Under the pieces are notes generated by a model. That model saw only the letters and a list, made by a program, of their open reading frames with translations, was not told the DNA's origin and ran no database searches. 64,000 bases of DNA from JAGVGT01 sp963807225. Its GTDB lineage: Bacteria > Desulfobacterota > Desulfobulbia > Desulfobulbales > JAGXFP01. Below are positions 34,331 through 43,059 of the stretch, piece after piece; the stretch's first letter is position 1, and each line of letters opens with the position of its first letter. The position numbers were made by a program, and so were the translations under genes. The DNA lies in NCBI GenBank assembly GCA_963807225.1, contig CAWEAD010000005.1, forward strand, positions 1,364,001-1,428,000, read 5' to 3'.

Positions 34331-34675
34331 TCAGCCCGGCGGCCAGCCCAGGGCGCGACCGCCCAGGACATGCAGGTGGAGGTGAAAGACGGTCTGGCCG
34401 GCCTCGGCGCCGTGGTTCAGCACCAGCCGGAAACCTTCGCCGATCCCTTCCCGGCGGGCCAGCTCGCCGGCCTTGGCGAGCAGATTGCCGATCAGGCCGG
34501 CCTCGGCGGCGGTGATCTCGCCGGGCCCGGAGATATGTTTCTTGGGGATGACCAGGAAGTGCTTGGGGGCCTGGGGGTTGATATCCCAGAAGGCCAGCAG
34601 TTCATCGTCCTCGTAAAGCTTGTTGGCCGGGATCGCGCCGCTGCCGATTTTGCAGAAAAGACAGTCGCTGCTCAT
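34331..34675 (-). CDS. HIT-family nucleotide hydrolase/transferase (HinT-like)
   Basis: A 114-residue histidine-triad protein, similar to HinT purine nucleoside phosphoramidases. It begins DCLFCKIGSGAIPANKLYED, and has PKHFLVIPKKHISGPGEIT and the triad motif HLHLHVLGGRALGWPPG at the end. Length and motifs are complete. It heads the minus-strand run HIT-mobB-mobA-moeA, but nothing suggests a molybdenum-related role. Co-location is probably incidental. Confidence 0.92.
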   Translation of the reverse strand: MSSDCLFCKIGSGAIPANKLYEDDELLAFWDINPQAPKHFLVIPKKHISGPGEITAAEAGLIGNLLAKAGELARREGIGEGFRLVLNHGAEAGQTVFHLHLHVLGGRALGWPPG

Positions 34676-34968
34676 ATCGATAACTCCTCGTGGATTGTAG
34701 AAACTAACTGAAGTTACCGGAGGGGTGTGGGGATGTCAAATTGAAATCAGAATTCCGCTAATCTTCAGCGGTATTCAGGGTAAGCACTGTGACTTCCCGA
34801 TCTTGACGAAGTGTTGAGCAAAGATGTAGAGCATAGGCAATAAAGCCGGGCCATGGTTTCATCCTGGGCTTGGCCCAGGGTAATCGGCTGAATTTCGGTG
34901 GTAAGCGGAAATTGGAATGCCAATAACAGGCGCTTCGGCAAGATTGGTTTCCCGGTACTGATATGGTG

Positions 34969-34984
34969 TTATCCTGCAGGATAA
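34969..34984. promoter_or_regulatory. 16-bp perfect palindrome upstream of the secretion operon
   Basis: TTATCCTGCAGGATAA is a perfect palindrome 112 bases before gspE, in the 420-base gene-free stretch between the HIT gene and gspE. Its size and symmetry suit a dimeric regulator operator. No known consensus is matched. Confidence 0.4.
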
Positions 34985-35059
34985 TTGTTTGGCCAAGAGT
35001 CGGCGGCTTTGGTATGGTTTTATACTGAATTTAGATTGGCAAAACCCTGAATACTAGGC

Positions 35060-35090
35060 GGTCGCCGGCGACCGGTTTACCTCGCGAGGT
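35060..35090 (+). promoter_or_regulatory. two palindromes overlapping the gspE ribosome-binding region
   Basis: GGTCGCCGGCGACC (35060-35073) and ACCTCGCGAGGT (35079-35090) are perfect palindromes directly before the gspE ATG at 35096. The only Shine-Dalgarno candidate, GAGG at 35086-35089, lies in the arm of the second, so folding could hide it. Confidence 0.4.
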
Positions 35091-35095
35091 CGGCA

Positions 35096-36766
35096 ATGAA
35101 CGAAATGATTTATCCGGGTGAGCATCCGCGGCTCGGTGAAATACTGGTCGGCAACAATAAGCTGGAAGCGAAGCAGCTGGAGCGTGCTCTGTCTCATCAG
35201 GCTTCGGTTACCAGCCGGATTGGCGAGATCCTGGTCACCCTGGGCTATATCGGTGAAGACGATCTGGCCGAGGCCCTGGCCGAACAGCTGGGATTTTCAG
35301 TATACCGTCCCGAACCGGGCGACGAATTCCTGGAGACGGAGGTATCTACCTCTTTTCACCGCGAGCATCCCTTTGCTCTGGTTAAGCGGGGCGGCGAAGG
35401 AGAGCAGCTATTGCTCCTGGTCAGCAACCCCCTGGATGGCGATCTGCAGGCCGCCCTGGCCATGGTTTCACCGCGGGATTACGAAATGCAGCTGACCACC
35501 GAGGCGGCCCTGCGCGGGATCTTGAGTGCCCATTACGGTCTGGAACCCCAGGGAGGCGGAGCCGAAGGTATCCTGGTCGACGAATCCGATGTCGACCGGC
35601 TCAAGGACATGGCCTCGGAAGCGCCGGTGATCAAATTCGTCAACGGTCTGATCGATATGGCGGTGAGCCGCCGGGCCAGCGATATTCATCTGGAGCCCCA
35701 GGAGGACGGTTTGCTGGTTCGTTTCCGGGTGGACGGCATCCTCCAGGATTACGAACATCCGCCGGCCGCCATGAAGGCGGCGATCGTCTCCCGGATCAAG
35801 CTGATGGCGGCCCTGGATATCGCCGAGCGCCGCCTGCCCCAGGACGGCAAGATCTCCATGCGCATCTCCGGCAAGGAGATCGATCTGCGGGTCTCGACCC
35901 TGCCCACGGTTTACGGCGAGAGCGTGGTCATCCGGATCCTGGAAAAAGGTTCGATCATTCTTGATCTGAGCCGGCTCGGCATGTCGCCCGAGACCGAGAG
36001 CAGCTTCCGCCAGCTCCTGAAGATCCAGGACGGGATCATCCTGGTCACCGGCCCCACCGGCAGCGGCAAGACCACTACTCTCTACTGCGCCCTGAACCAG
36101 GTCAGCAACGAAACCAACAAGATCATCACCATCGAGGATCCGGTGGAATACCAGCTCAAAGGTATCAACCAGATCCAGGTGCGCCCGGAAATCAACCTCA
36201 GCTTCGCCAAGGGGTTGCGGGCCATCGTCCGGCAGGATCCGGACGTGATCATGATCGGCGAGATCCGCGACCTGGAAACCGCCGAGATCGCTGTGCAGTC
36301 CTCTCTGACCGGGCATCTGGTCTTTTCGACCCTGCATACCAACGATGCGGTCTCGGCGGTGGTCCGGATGATCGATCTGGGCATCGAGCGTTTTCTCCTG
36401 GTCTCTTCGCTACGGGCGGTCATGGCCCAGCGCTTGGTGCGCCGCGTCTGCGTACATTGCCGGGAACGACAGGGATTGGCCTCGGAGGCGTTGGGGCAGA
36501 TCCCGGTCGGTGGCGACTTTCACCATTATGAAGGGCGCGGTTGCCCCCTGTGCGGCAACAGCGGCTACTCCGGCCGGGTCGGGCTTTACGAGTTCCTGGT
36601 CATCGACGAGCCCCTGGCCCGGGGAATCTCCAAGGGCGGCGATCTGCCAGATCTGCGTCGGATTGCCCGGGAATCGGGCTTTGCCACCATGTATGAAGAC
36701 GGTCTGGCCAAGGCCCGTGCCGGGGTAACCACTCTGGCCGAGGTGGTCCGAGTCTCCGGAGGGTGA
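35096..36766 (+). CDS. gspE: type II secretion ATPase
   Basis: A 556-residue hexameric cytoplasmic ATPase that powers pseudopilus assembly. An N-terminal MshE/GspE-N type domain (about 1-150, LGEILVGNNKLEAKQLERAL) leads to the ATPase core. Features are ASDIHLEPQEDGLLVRFRVD, Walker A GPTGSGKTTTLYCAL near 318, the Asp box TIEDPVEYQLKGINQIQV, and Walker B with the His box LVFSTLHTNDAVSAVVRMID. The tetracysteine zinc module (CVHC near 451, CPLC near 483) is intact, as in GspE and PilB. It heads a twelve-kilobase run of secretion genes. GspE rather than PilB is assigned from the downstream gspD, gspH and gspK. Confidence 0.92.
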   Translation: MNEMIYPGEHPRLGEILVGNNKLEAKQLERALSHQASVTSRIGEILVTLGYIGEDDLAEALAEQLGFSVYRPEPGDEFLETEVSTSFHREHPFALVKRGGEGEQLLLLVSNPLDGDLQAALAMVSPRDYEMQLTTEAALRGILSAHYGLEPQGGGAEGILVDESDVDRLKDMASEAPVIKFVNGLIDMAVSRRASDIHLEPQEDGLLVRFRVDGILQDYEHPPAAMKAAIVSRIKLMAALDIAERRLPQDGKISMRISGKEIDLRVSTLPTVYGESVVIRILEKGSIILDLSRLGMSPETESSFRQLLKIQDGIILVTGPTGSGKTTTLYCALNQVSNETNKIITIEDPVEYQLKGINQIQVRPEINLSFAKGLRAIVRQDPDVIMIGEIRDLETAEIAVQSSLTGHLVFSTLHTNDAVSAVVRMIDLGIERFLLVSSLRAVMAQRLVRRVCVHCRERQGLASEALGQIPVGGDFHHYEGRGCPLCGNSGYSGRVGLYEFLVIDEPLARGISKGGDLPDLRRIARESGFATMYEDGLAKARAGVTTLAEVVRVSGG

Positions 36767-36770
36767 AGCC

Positions 36771-37985
36771 ATGGCCCTGTTCAGCTACATAGCCCAGGAT
36801 TCCGACCGGAATATCAAGCGCGGCACCCTGGAGGGCGAGAGCCGGGAGGTGGTGGCGGCCCGCCTGATGCAGTCGGGATTGCGCCCCCTGGAGATCCGGC
36901 GTGCCCTGGAAGCGCGTACCTCCTTCAGCTTCAAATGGTTGCAACGCGACCGGGTGAACCGGAGCGACATCGATTTCTTTACCAAGCAGGTTTCCCTGCT
37001 GCTGGGCGCCGGCTTGTCCCTGGATGCGGCCCTGCGCACCATCAAGCAACATACCCACAAGAACTCGTTCCGGGAATTCGTCGGCGACATCGAACGCAAG
37101 GTCAAGGAGGGCAAATCCTTCTCCGAGGCCCTGGCCGACTACCCCAAGCACTTTTCGCCGATGTACGTCAACATTGTCAAGGCCGGCGAGGAAGGCGGCG
37201 TGCTCTCGGCCATGTTGATCAAGATTACCGAGTATCAGAGCTCTTTCCAGGAATTGAAGCAGTTCGTGATTTCAGCCTCGATCTATCCCGCCTTCCTGCT
37301 GGCGGTCGGTTTCGTGGCGATGATCATCCTGATCGTCGCGATCCTGCCGCGCTTTGAATTGCTCTTTGCCGGAGTCGGCCAGGCTCTGCCGCTACATGTC
37401 AGGGTAATGATGGAAGGCGCCCGCCTGATCAGCGATCATCTGCTGCTGGTCGGCCTCTTCCTGGTCGGGGTGCCGGCGCTGCTGGTCCGTTACCTGCGGA
37501 GCCCGGCCGGCCGGGAGACTCTGGACCGGCTGGCGCTCCGGTTGCCGGTGGTCACCGGTTTCGTCCGGGATCTGGAGACCACCAGGATTTTCCGGACCCT
37601 GGAGGTGCTGGTCAACAACGGCGTCCATCTGGCCACCGCGCTGCGGATAAGCAGTGGGGTGGCCGGCAACCGCGAATTCCAACGGTTGCTGCAACAGGCG
37701 ACCGCCGCCCTCAAGGAAGGCCAACGGGTGGGGGGTAAACTCAAGGGTTCGGGTCTGTTGCCGGACCTGGCCGGCGACCTGCTCTCCATCGGCGAGGAAT
37801 CGGGCCGGGTGGGCCAGGTCTGCGGGCAGATCGCCGATCATTACGAGGAGGGGTTGCGGCTCAAGACCAAGCGAATCATTGCCCTGATCGAACCGATATT
37901 CATTTTGACCATCGCCCTGGTCGCCGGTTACGTGGTTATTTCCATGCTCTCCGTGATCCTGAGTATCAACGATATCGCCGCATGA
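36771..37985 (+). CDS. gspF: type II secretion inner membrane platform protein
   Basis: A 404-residue inner membrane protein with two T2SSF domains. It begins ALFSYIAQDSDRNIKRGTLE. Domain one contains FFTKQVSLLLGAGLSLDAAL and VKAGEEGGVLSAMLIKITEY. A membrane segment (YPAFLLAVGFVAMIILIVAI) follows, then the second copy with LEVLVNNGVHLATALRIS and GEESGRVGQVCGQIADHYEE. A final membrane helix is near the C-terminus. It follows gspE by four bases and overlaps the next gene by four. Confidence 0.92.
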   Translation: MALFSYIAQDSDRNIKRGTLEGESREVVAARLMQSGLRPLEIRRALEARTSFSFKWLQRDRVNRSDIDFFTKQVSLLLGAGLSLDAALRTIKQHTHKNSFREFVGDIERKVKEGKSFSEALADYPKHFSPMYVNIVKAGEEGGVLSAMLIKITEYQSSFQELKQFVISASIYPAFLLAVGFVAMIILIVAILPRFELLFAGVGQALPLHVRVMMEGARLISDHLLLVGLFLVGVPALLVRYLRSPAGRETLDRLALRLPVVTGFVRDLETTRIFRTLEVLVNNGVHLATALRISSGVAGNREFQRLLQQATAALKEGQRVGGKLKGSGLLPDLAGDLLSIGEESGRVGQVCGQIADHYEEGLRLKTKRIIALIEPIFILTIALVAGYVVISMLSVILSINDIAA

Positions 37986-38500
37986 GCAGGCCCTGGTCGA
38001 ATTATGGGCCGGGCTCGGACGCCTTCGCTTCCGAGCCGGTCGGGGAAAGAAGCCCGGCTCCGGTAACCGGCGCCAAGGGACGGCGTGGTTTTTCCCTCAT
38101 CGAGATGATGGTTGTCCTGGTTATCCTGGGAATCATGGCGGGGATGGCCGGACCGGCCCTGGGCCGTCTGCTGGAGGGCCAGAGGTTTCGCCAGCAGACC
38201 AGGCATTTCAGCGCCATTCTGCGCTATGCCCGTCTGCTGGCGGTTTCCAGCGGTGAAACGGTGCGGGTGCACCTGGACCGGGAGATTGATGACTGCGTTT
38301 TCGAACTCTCCGGCCCGGTCGAGGAGAGTAAGGATTGCGAACTGCGGGACCGGGACATCCTGGTCATGGATCCCGGCGATCTTTACTTTTTCCCGGAAGG
38401 ATACGCCACTCCCGGCACCCTGACTTTCACCAAGGGGAAAAGGGTTTCCCGGCTGCGACTGGACCTGTTGACCGGACGGCCGGAGCTGGAAGAGAAGTAA
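37982..38500 (+). CDS. gspH: type II secretion minor pseudopilin GspH
   Basis: A 172-residue prepilin. The prepilin peptidase site is G-FSLIEMMVVLVILGIM, with the methylated Phe and the Glu5 expected of pilins. The leader before it is about 36 residues, much longer than the usual six to ten, and has no better start codon inside. The mature part (about 137 residues) has the GspH-like pattern RYARLLAVSSGETVRVHLD. ATGA-type overlap with gspF leaves no room for gspG, which normally sits here. An untypical leader could mean the real start was missed or that the leader is truly long. Confidence 0.75.
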   Translation: MSRPWSNYGPGSDAFASEPVGERSPAPVTGAKGRRGFSLIEMMVVLVILGIMAGMAGPALGRLLEGQRFRQQTRHFSAILRYARLLAVSSGETVRVHLDREIDDCVFELSGPVEESKDCELRDRDILVMDPGDLYFFPEGYATPGTLTFTKGKRVSRLRLDLLTGRPELEEK

Positions 38501-38578
38501 TGGGTATATGCTTGCCGGCCTTTAACCGAGGATGGAAATGGCTTTCGGCAGGCTTGCCGCGGCGAGGCCTGGTGTGAG

Positions 38579-39124
38579 ATGATCAAGTTAAAAGCCGGGC
38601 AGAGAGGTCTTACCCTGTTGGAGCTGCTGGTCGCCATGATCCTGATGGTGATGGTTTCCACCATGCTCTATTCGGTACTCAATACCGGCATCGGTTTCGC
38701 CCGCAAGGGTGAGGATAAACTGCGGCGGATCGAGCGCGACCTCTCCCTGTTGGAGTTGCTCCACCGCCAGGTTCACGGTGCCTGGTACGACAAGCTCCTG
38801 AAAAAAGTGCGAATAACTGCCGAGGGCGACTATCTGCAACTGGTGACCACCGCCCCCCTGCTCAACCGCGATGCCGGCGTGGTTCTGGCCATTTATTACT
38901 ATGACCCGGCGGAGGGCACTCTTTTTTACACGGAAAAGAGGGATTTCTACAACCCCGACTATGAGGAAGATTACCATCCCGAACGGGCGGAGATGGAGGT
39001 GCTGATGAAGGACGTTGGCGGGATTTCCTGGGCATTCGATAATACCCGGGGAATACTGCAGGTCGCATTCGGCGGTAAAGAGTACAGCCTGGTGGTCAGG
39101 TGCTGGCGCCCGGAGAATTTGTGA
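38579..39124 (+). CDS. gspJ: type II secretion minor pseudopilin GspJ-like
   Basis: A 181-residue prepilin with a ten-residue leader and cleavage at G-LTLLELLVAMILMVMVS. The mature part is long for a pseudopilin and has the LHRQVHGAW and DVGGISWAFDNTRGILQVAF segments consistent with GspJ, the minor pseudopilin of the tip complex. It stands 78 bases after gspH, the widest gap in the operon, and I see no gene in that gap. Its TGA overlaps the following ATG (TGATG). The J label is inferred from length and order rather than a diagnostic motif. Confidence 0.68.
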   Translation: MIKLKAGQRGLTLLELLVAMILMVMVSTMLYSVLNTGIGFARKGEDKLRRIERDLSLLELLHRQVHGAWYDKLLKKVRITAEGDYLQLVTTAPLLNRDAGVVLAIYYYDPAEGTLFYTEKRDFYNPDYEEDYHPERAEMEVLMKDVGGISWAFDNTRGILQVAFGGKEYSLVVRCWRPENL

Positions 39125-39468
39125 TGACCGGAGCCGCGGCCGAGTTGAGAAAGAAAAGGTCACCGGCCGGTTTCACCCTGCTGGAAATCCTGGTGGCGGT
39201 GACTATTCTGGGCATGGCCTACCTGGTGGTGCTGCAGAATTTTTCCTTTTCGCTGAGGAATATCACGCGAATCGAGCAAAGCGGCCTGCGAAGTTATGAG
39301 ACGCTGCTGGCCAGGGAAGCTGATTTGATGGTGATTCCGGGACAGCTGGAAGCCGAAGCGCTGGTTGGAGAAATCTACGCCCAGGGCCAGAAGTACCAGC
39401 TGGTGCTGGTAGACGGCGGCGAAACCCGGGGCCGGACGGCCACTCTGGTGCTGGAGCGGAAGCCGTGA
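39124..39468 (+). CDS. gspI: type II secretion minor pseudopilin GspI-like
   Basis: A 114-residue prepilin with start MTGAAAELRKKRSPAG, fixed by TGATG coupling to gspJ. The cleavage site is G-FTLLEILVAVTILGMAYL. Its short mature length of about 98 residues fits GspI, which nucleates the tip complex with J and K. An upstream in-frame start within gspJ is rejected. Its stop overlaps the GTG start of gspK. Confidence 0.72.
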   Translation: MTGAAAELRKKRSPAGFTLLEILVAVTILGMAYLVVLQNFSFSLRNITRIEQSGLRSYETLLAREADLMVIPGQLEAEALVGEIYAQGQKYQLVLVDGGETRGRTATLVLERKP

Positions 39469-40448
39469 GGATGGCGCCGGAAATCAAAAACCGTCCGGGT
39501 TTTGCCTTGATGGTGGTGATCGTTATCCTGTTGCTGGTCAGTTTCTTGGCTTCGCAGTTGATCATGCAGGTCAGGACCGAGTTGCGGACGGTGGCCAACA
39601 CCGGCTTCCGCACCACGGGACGGCTGCTGGCCGAAAGCGGAGTGAATCTGGCCCTGTTCCGGATTCTCGATCCGCCGCAACCGGGAACCGAAACGGCGGA
39701 GTTCGGCGAGGCCGGGTTTTTGCTGGGCCGGCCCTATGAAACTACTTTGTCGACTGGTAAAATCGAGTACTATGCCGTGAACGAATCGGGCAAGATCAGT
39801 CTCAATTCAGAATTGACCGGGTTGCTGCGGGCCTTCCTGGAGTACCAGGGTCTCGAGCCGGACGAAGTGTCGGTGGTGGTGGATTCCCTGGCCGATTGGC
39901 GGGACAGTGACGATCTGTACCGTTTAAACGGGGCCGAGCAGGATTACTACCAAAGCCTGACGCCGCCCTACAGCCCCCGCAACGGCAAACTTGAGGATGT
40001 CGCCGAATTCTTCCTGGTCAAGGGTACCGAAGCGCTGCGCGGACGGTTCGACCCCTATGAGGTTTTCAGCGTGGGTTCCACGACCGGGGTGGTCGATTTC
40101 AACAGCCTTACCCCGGCAATGATCGATTTTCTAGTCGCAGGTGATAAGGATAGGCTGGCCAGATACTGGGAACTGAAGAACTCCGGGATGAACTTGTCCT
40201 CGGCCGAGGCGCAGGAGATTATGGGTCCGGAAAGGTTCGCCGCCCTGCACAACTATTTGCGTTATAATCTCAGGGGCAATCAATATTCCATCGTCTCGAC
40301 CGGATTTGCCGACAAGGGTAAACGGCCGCTGAACGAGAAGGGGACGGATACGTCCGCGGAGTATCATCCGGGGGTTGTGCTTCGGGTGCTGGTGGAAATC
40401 GGCGGCAGCGGTTTCACCAACCTGACCTGGCGGGAGAGGTATTTATGA
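39465..40448 (+). CDS. gspK: type II secretion minor pseudopilin GspK
   Basis: A 327-residue prepilin, by far the largest of the set, as expected of GspK at the pseudopilus tip. The cleavage region is G-FALMVVIVILLLVSFLAS; position 5 of the mature protein is Met-region rather than Glu, the known exception of GspK. The large periplasmic domain includes YAVNESGKISLNSELTGLL and DSLADWRDSDDLYRLNGAEQ, typical of the GspK calcium-binding core, and VEFNSLTP-like VVDFNSLTPAMIDFLVAG. The start is a GTG, or an ATG two codons later. Confidence 0.85.
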   Translation: MRMAPEIKNRPGFALMVVIVILLLVSFLASQLIMQVRTELRTVANTGFRTTGRLLAESGVNLALFRILDPPQPGTETAEFGEAGFLLGRPYETTLSTGKIEYYAVNESGKISLNSELTGLLRAFLEYQGLEPDEVSVVVDSLADWRDSDDLYRLNGAEQDYYQSLTPPYSPRNGKLEDVAEFFLVKGTEALRGRFDPYEVFSVGSTTGVVDFNSLTPAMIDFLVAGDKDRLARYWELKNSGMNLSSAEAQEIMGPERFAALHNYLRYNLRGNQYSIVSTGFADKGKRPLNEKGTDTSAEYHPGVVLRVLVEIGGSGFTNLTWRERYL

Positions 40449-41596
40449 GAGGCGGTTTGGAAGTTGTCATACAAAGTGATGGCTTCGTCTTCGGTTTTGA
40501 TCGGGGCCATCTCCGAGAAGAACAGCCTGATGTGGCGCCCGATCTCGTCCGCGGTCTCAACGCTTTTCGAGAAAAACATGGGCTGGCCGGCCGGACCGTG
40601 CATCTTTTTCTGGCCGAAGAGCTGATTTTTGGTCTGGAACTCGATCTGCCATTAAGGACCCCCGACCTCAAGGAGGCGGTGGGACTGCAACTTGGCCTGG
40701 CTCTGCCCTTTCCCCAGGAAGAGGCGCTCAGCGCCTATTCGGTGACCCGGCAGGCCGATGGCTATCGGGTCATGGCCTTCGCCGCCCGGGCCCGGACCGT
40801 GGCCACCGCGCTTGATGAATTGATCGAGGAAGGTTTCACCGTTAAGGGCATCTATCCGGAACACCAGCGGTATCTGACCAAACGAACCAGCGGGCTGGAG
40901 TGGGCGCTGGTGATGCCGGGACGACCGGCCAAAGTTTATGTTTTCGCCGAGGGGGGACAGCTGAAAAACCGGCTGCTCTGCCTCGGAACCCAGCCTTCCT
41001 TCGACGAACTGAGCGAGCGCTGCCAGACCAGGCGGATCTACCATCCCGCGCCGGCACCGGACAGCGGTTTCAGTTCCGCCGCCGAGCTGCTGGCTGATCC
41101 ACCGCTGCTGCAGGAGTACAATCTGCTGCCACCATCCTATCGGCGGCCGGATTATCTGAAGATGGCCATCATCGCCCTGGTGGCCTTGAATCTGCTGACC
41201 CTGGCGGCCGGGATCGGTTACCGTTTCCAGCGGCTGTCCGGTTTGGCGACGCAGACCGAAACGGAAATCTCCGAGTTATTGCCTTTGGTCAAGGAAGTGG
41301 ACCGGACCAGGGCGCAGGTCGACAAGGCCGAAGAATTCCTGACCGCCCTGAACGCGCTCGGTGGCAATCCCGATCTGCCGGCCTTTTTCGAGAAATTAAC
41401 CGCCGAACTGCCGCTGGATTCCTATCTCGATCAGTTCCGGTATGACAGTCAGCAGCAAACGGTGACCATCAACGGTTATACCGATGATCTGGCGGAGATG
41501 ACCAAGAGTCTGCAGGGGCTCGGGGAAGTCAGGTTGAAGTCCACCAGCCGCCGGAAAAATCGTAATTACTTCCAGGTGGAGATCGGACTGCCATGA
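40445..41596 (+). CDS. gspL: type II secretion protein GspL/PilN-like
   Basis: A 383-residue bitopic protein that couples the ATPase to the pseudopilus platform. The cytoplasmic actin-like part (about 1-235) is followed by a membrane helix (YLKMAIIALVALNLLTLAAG) near 240-258, a short coiled coil and a periplasmic ferredoxin-like domain ending VRLKSTSRRKNRNYFQVEIG. This combines GspL/PilM-like and PilN-like features. It overlaps gspK and gspM by four bases. Assignment rests on position and topology. Confidence 0.72.
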   Translation: MRGGLEVVIQSDGFVFGFDRGHLREEQPDVAPDLVRGLNAFREKHGLAGRTVHLFLAEELIFGLELDLPLRTPDLKEAVGLQLGLALPFPQEEALSAYSVTRQADGYRVMAFAARARTVATALDELIEEGFTVKGIYPEHQRYLTKRTSGLEWALVMPGRPAKVYVFAEGGQLKNRLLCLGTQPSFDELSERCQTRRIYHPAPAPDSGFSSAAELLADPPLLQEYNLLPPSYRRPDYLKMAIIALVALNLLTLAAGIGYRFQRLSGLATQTETEISELLPLVKEVDRTRAQVDKAEEFLTALNALGGNPDLPAFFEKLTAELPLDSYLDQFRYDSQQQTVTINGYTDDLAEMTKSLQGLGEVRLKSTSRRKNRNYFQVEIGLP

Positions 41597-42222
41597 ACAG
41601 CCTGACCCGTTTCTTCAACCGTTATCGGCGGCGTACCTGGTTACTGGGGTTGGCCGCCCTGCTCCTGCTGGCGAAATTGGGGAGCATGGCGCTGGAAAAT
41701 TACCAGGAAAGGGTGACGACTCTGGAAACCCGCCAGGCCACCCTGCAACAATATCGGAACCTGACCGCCAACGCCGAGGAGCTTCGCACCAGACTGAAGC
41801 GCTTGCAGGCGAGCCGGGAAAAGCTGATGACCCTTCTCTTCCGAGGCACCAGCGAGGAAAAAATCATTTCGGCTATGCAGCTGAACTTGCAGGCCATGCT
41901 CTTGACGGCCGGCCTCCAGAGCGAGTCGATTCGGCCGATGCAACAGAGGAGCGGTCGGGGGGCGGAAGTTGATAAGTCCGAGGGCCTCCCCGGCGAAGTG
42001 GTGATCAAGGCGAGGTTGGTCGGGACTCTGTCCGAATACCTGGAATTTCTTATCGCGCTGGAAAGTTCGGGAAAGTTTTTCAAGATCGATAGTTTTGCCT
42101 TGTCCCCCTATAAAAAGGCCGGACTGAAAATTGCCCTCGATCTGCGCGGGTATTTCATCACAATTCCCTCCGAGGAAGGCGACGGGACCGGGGCGCCGCA
42201 AGTCGCTGCCCCGGCTGGTTGA
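41593..42222 (+). CDS. gspM: type II secretion protein GspM/PilO-like
   Basis: A 209-residue inner membrane protein with one N-terminal helix (TWLLGLAALLLLAKLGSMAL). A coiled coil (about 35-80, ENYQERVTTLETRQATLQQY) and a small periplasmic domain with LVGTLSEYLEFLIALESSGK follow. That is the PilO/GspM signature of a ferredoxin-like dimer. It pairs with the upstream GspL-like protein. No enzymatic role. Confidence 0.72.
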   Translation: MNSLTRFFNRYRRRTWLLGLAALLLLAKLGSMALENYQERVTTLETRQATLQQYRNLTANAEELRTRLKRLQASREKLMTLLFRGTSEEKIISAMQLNLQAMLLTAGLQSESIRPMQQRSGRGAEVDKSEGLPGEVVIKARLVGTLSEYLEFLIALESSGKFFKIDSFALSPYKKAGLKIALDLRGYFITIPSEEGDGTGAPQVAAPAG

Positions 42223-42237
42223 GGATCGGCACCGGAA

Positions 42238-43050
42238 ATGTTAAGAATCGCTCTGCTTATATCTTTACTGGCTTCGTTGCTTTTTATGATCAGCCGGTTC
42301 AATCCCGAGCCCCTGCCCCAATCGCAAGCAGAGCAGGGCCGGAGCCGGGCCAGATCGGCCGCCATGCCCGGCATTGAAGCAGGTTTCGGGCAAAAGCCGG
42401 CGGTGCGGGCGGTACCGGAGGTTTATAGCGGGTACCTGTTTAATGAGGAACGGAAACTGGATGAGGCGGATTTCGGCGAATTCGGCTCAGGTAGCCAGGA
42501 AACCCCGGAAGCTACCGCCGCCGGCCTGGAGCAGGTTTATTATACCGGCTCGGTGATTGTCGGAGACCGGCGGCAGGCCCTGATTACCTATCAGGAAAAT
42601 ATTCGGGGCGGCAGCCAGGCGGCCCGGCTTAACAGTTACCCCAGGCGCGGCCGCGTCGGCGCAGCGGAAACGATGTCCGGTTCACAGAACAAAGTGCTGA
42701 TCCCGGGTGATCACTTCATGGGTTACGTAGTGGCCGCCATCGAGCCGGAGAAAATCGTCTTCGAAAAGGGTGGTGAAAAAGTCGTAAAGTTCCTTTACGA
42801 CCAGAATAAGAAACGTCCGGCCGTTAGCGAAGCTCCCCGAACGGCGGCACCCTTTGATCAGGCCGGGGTCAACGCCCCGGTAAGGACTTCGCCGGCTAAC
42901 CAGCCACCGACAAATCCTTCGGTGAGTGTCCGGACCGTTCCGGGTGTACCTTCCCGGGCGGTATCGCCGTCCCGCCGGGCCATTCGTTCCCGGCGGTTGC
43001 CGGGGCTGCCGGCGCAGCCCGTGCCCTCGAACAATCAATCAGAGCCATAA
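42238..43050 (+). CDS. gspC: type II secretion protein GspC/PilP-like
   Basis: A 270-residue protein with a single N-terminal helix (IALLISLLASLLFMISRF), a disordered linker and a small beta domain near 100-185. That domain (YYTGSVIVGDRRQALITYQE and KVLIPGDHFMGYVVAAIEPE) has the pattern of the homology region of GspC/PilP that contacts the secretin. The last roughly 80 residues are Pro/Arg/Ser-rich and low complexity. No PDZ or coiled-coil C-terminal module is seen. Position immediately before gspD supports the assignment. Confidence 0.65.
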   Translation: MLRIALLISLLASLLFMISRFNPEPLPQSQAEQGRSRARSAAMPGIEAGFGQKPAVRAVPEVYSGYLFNEERKLDEADFGEFGSGSQETPEATAAGLEQVYYTGSVIVGDRRQALITYQENIRGGSQAARLNSYPRRGRVGAAETMSGSQNKVLIPGDHFMGYVVAAIEPEKIVFEKGGEKVVKFLYDQNKKRPAVSEAPRTAAPFDQAGVNAPVRTSPANQPPTNPSVSVRTVPGVPSRAVSPSRRAIRSRRLPGLPAQPVPSNNQSEP

Positions 43051-43059
43051 AGGTGATAC

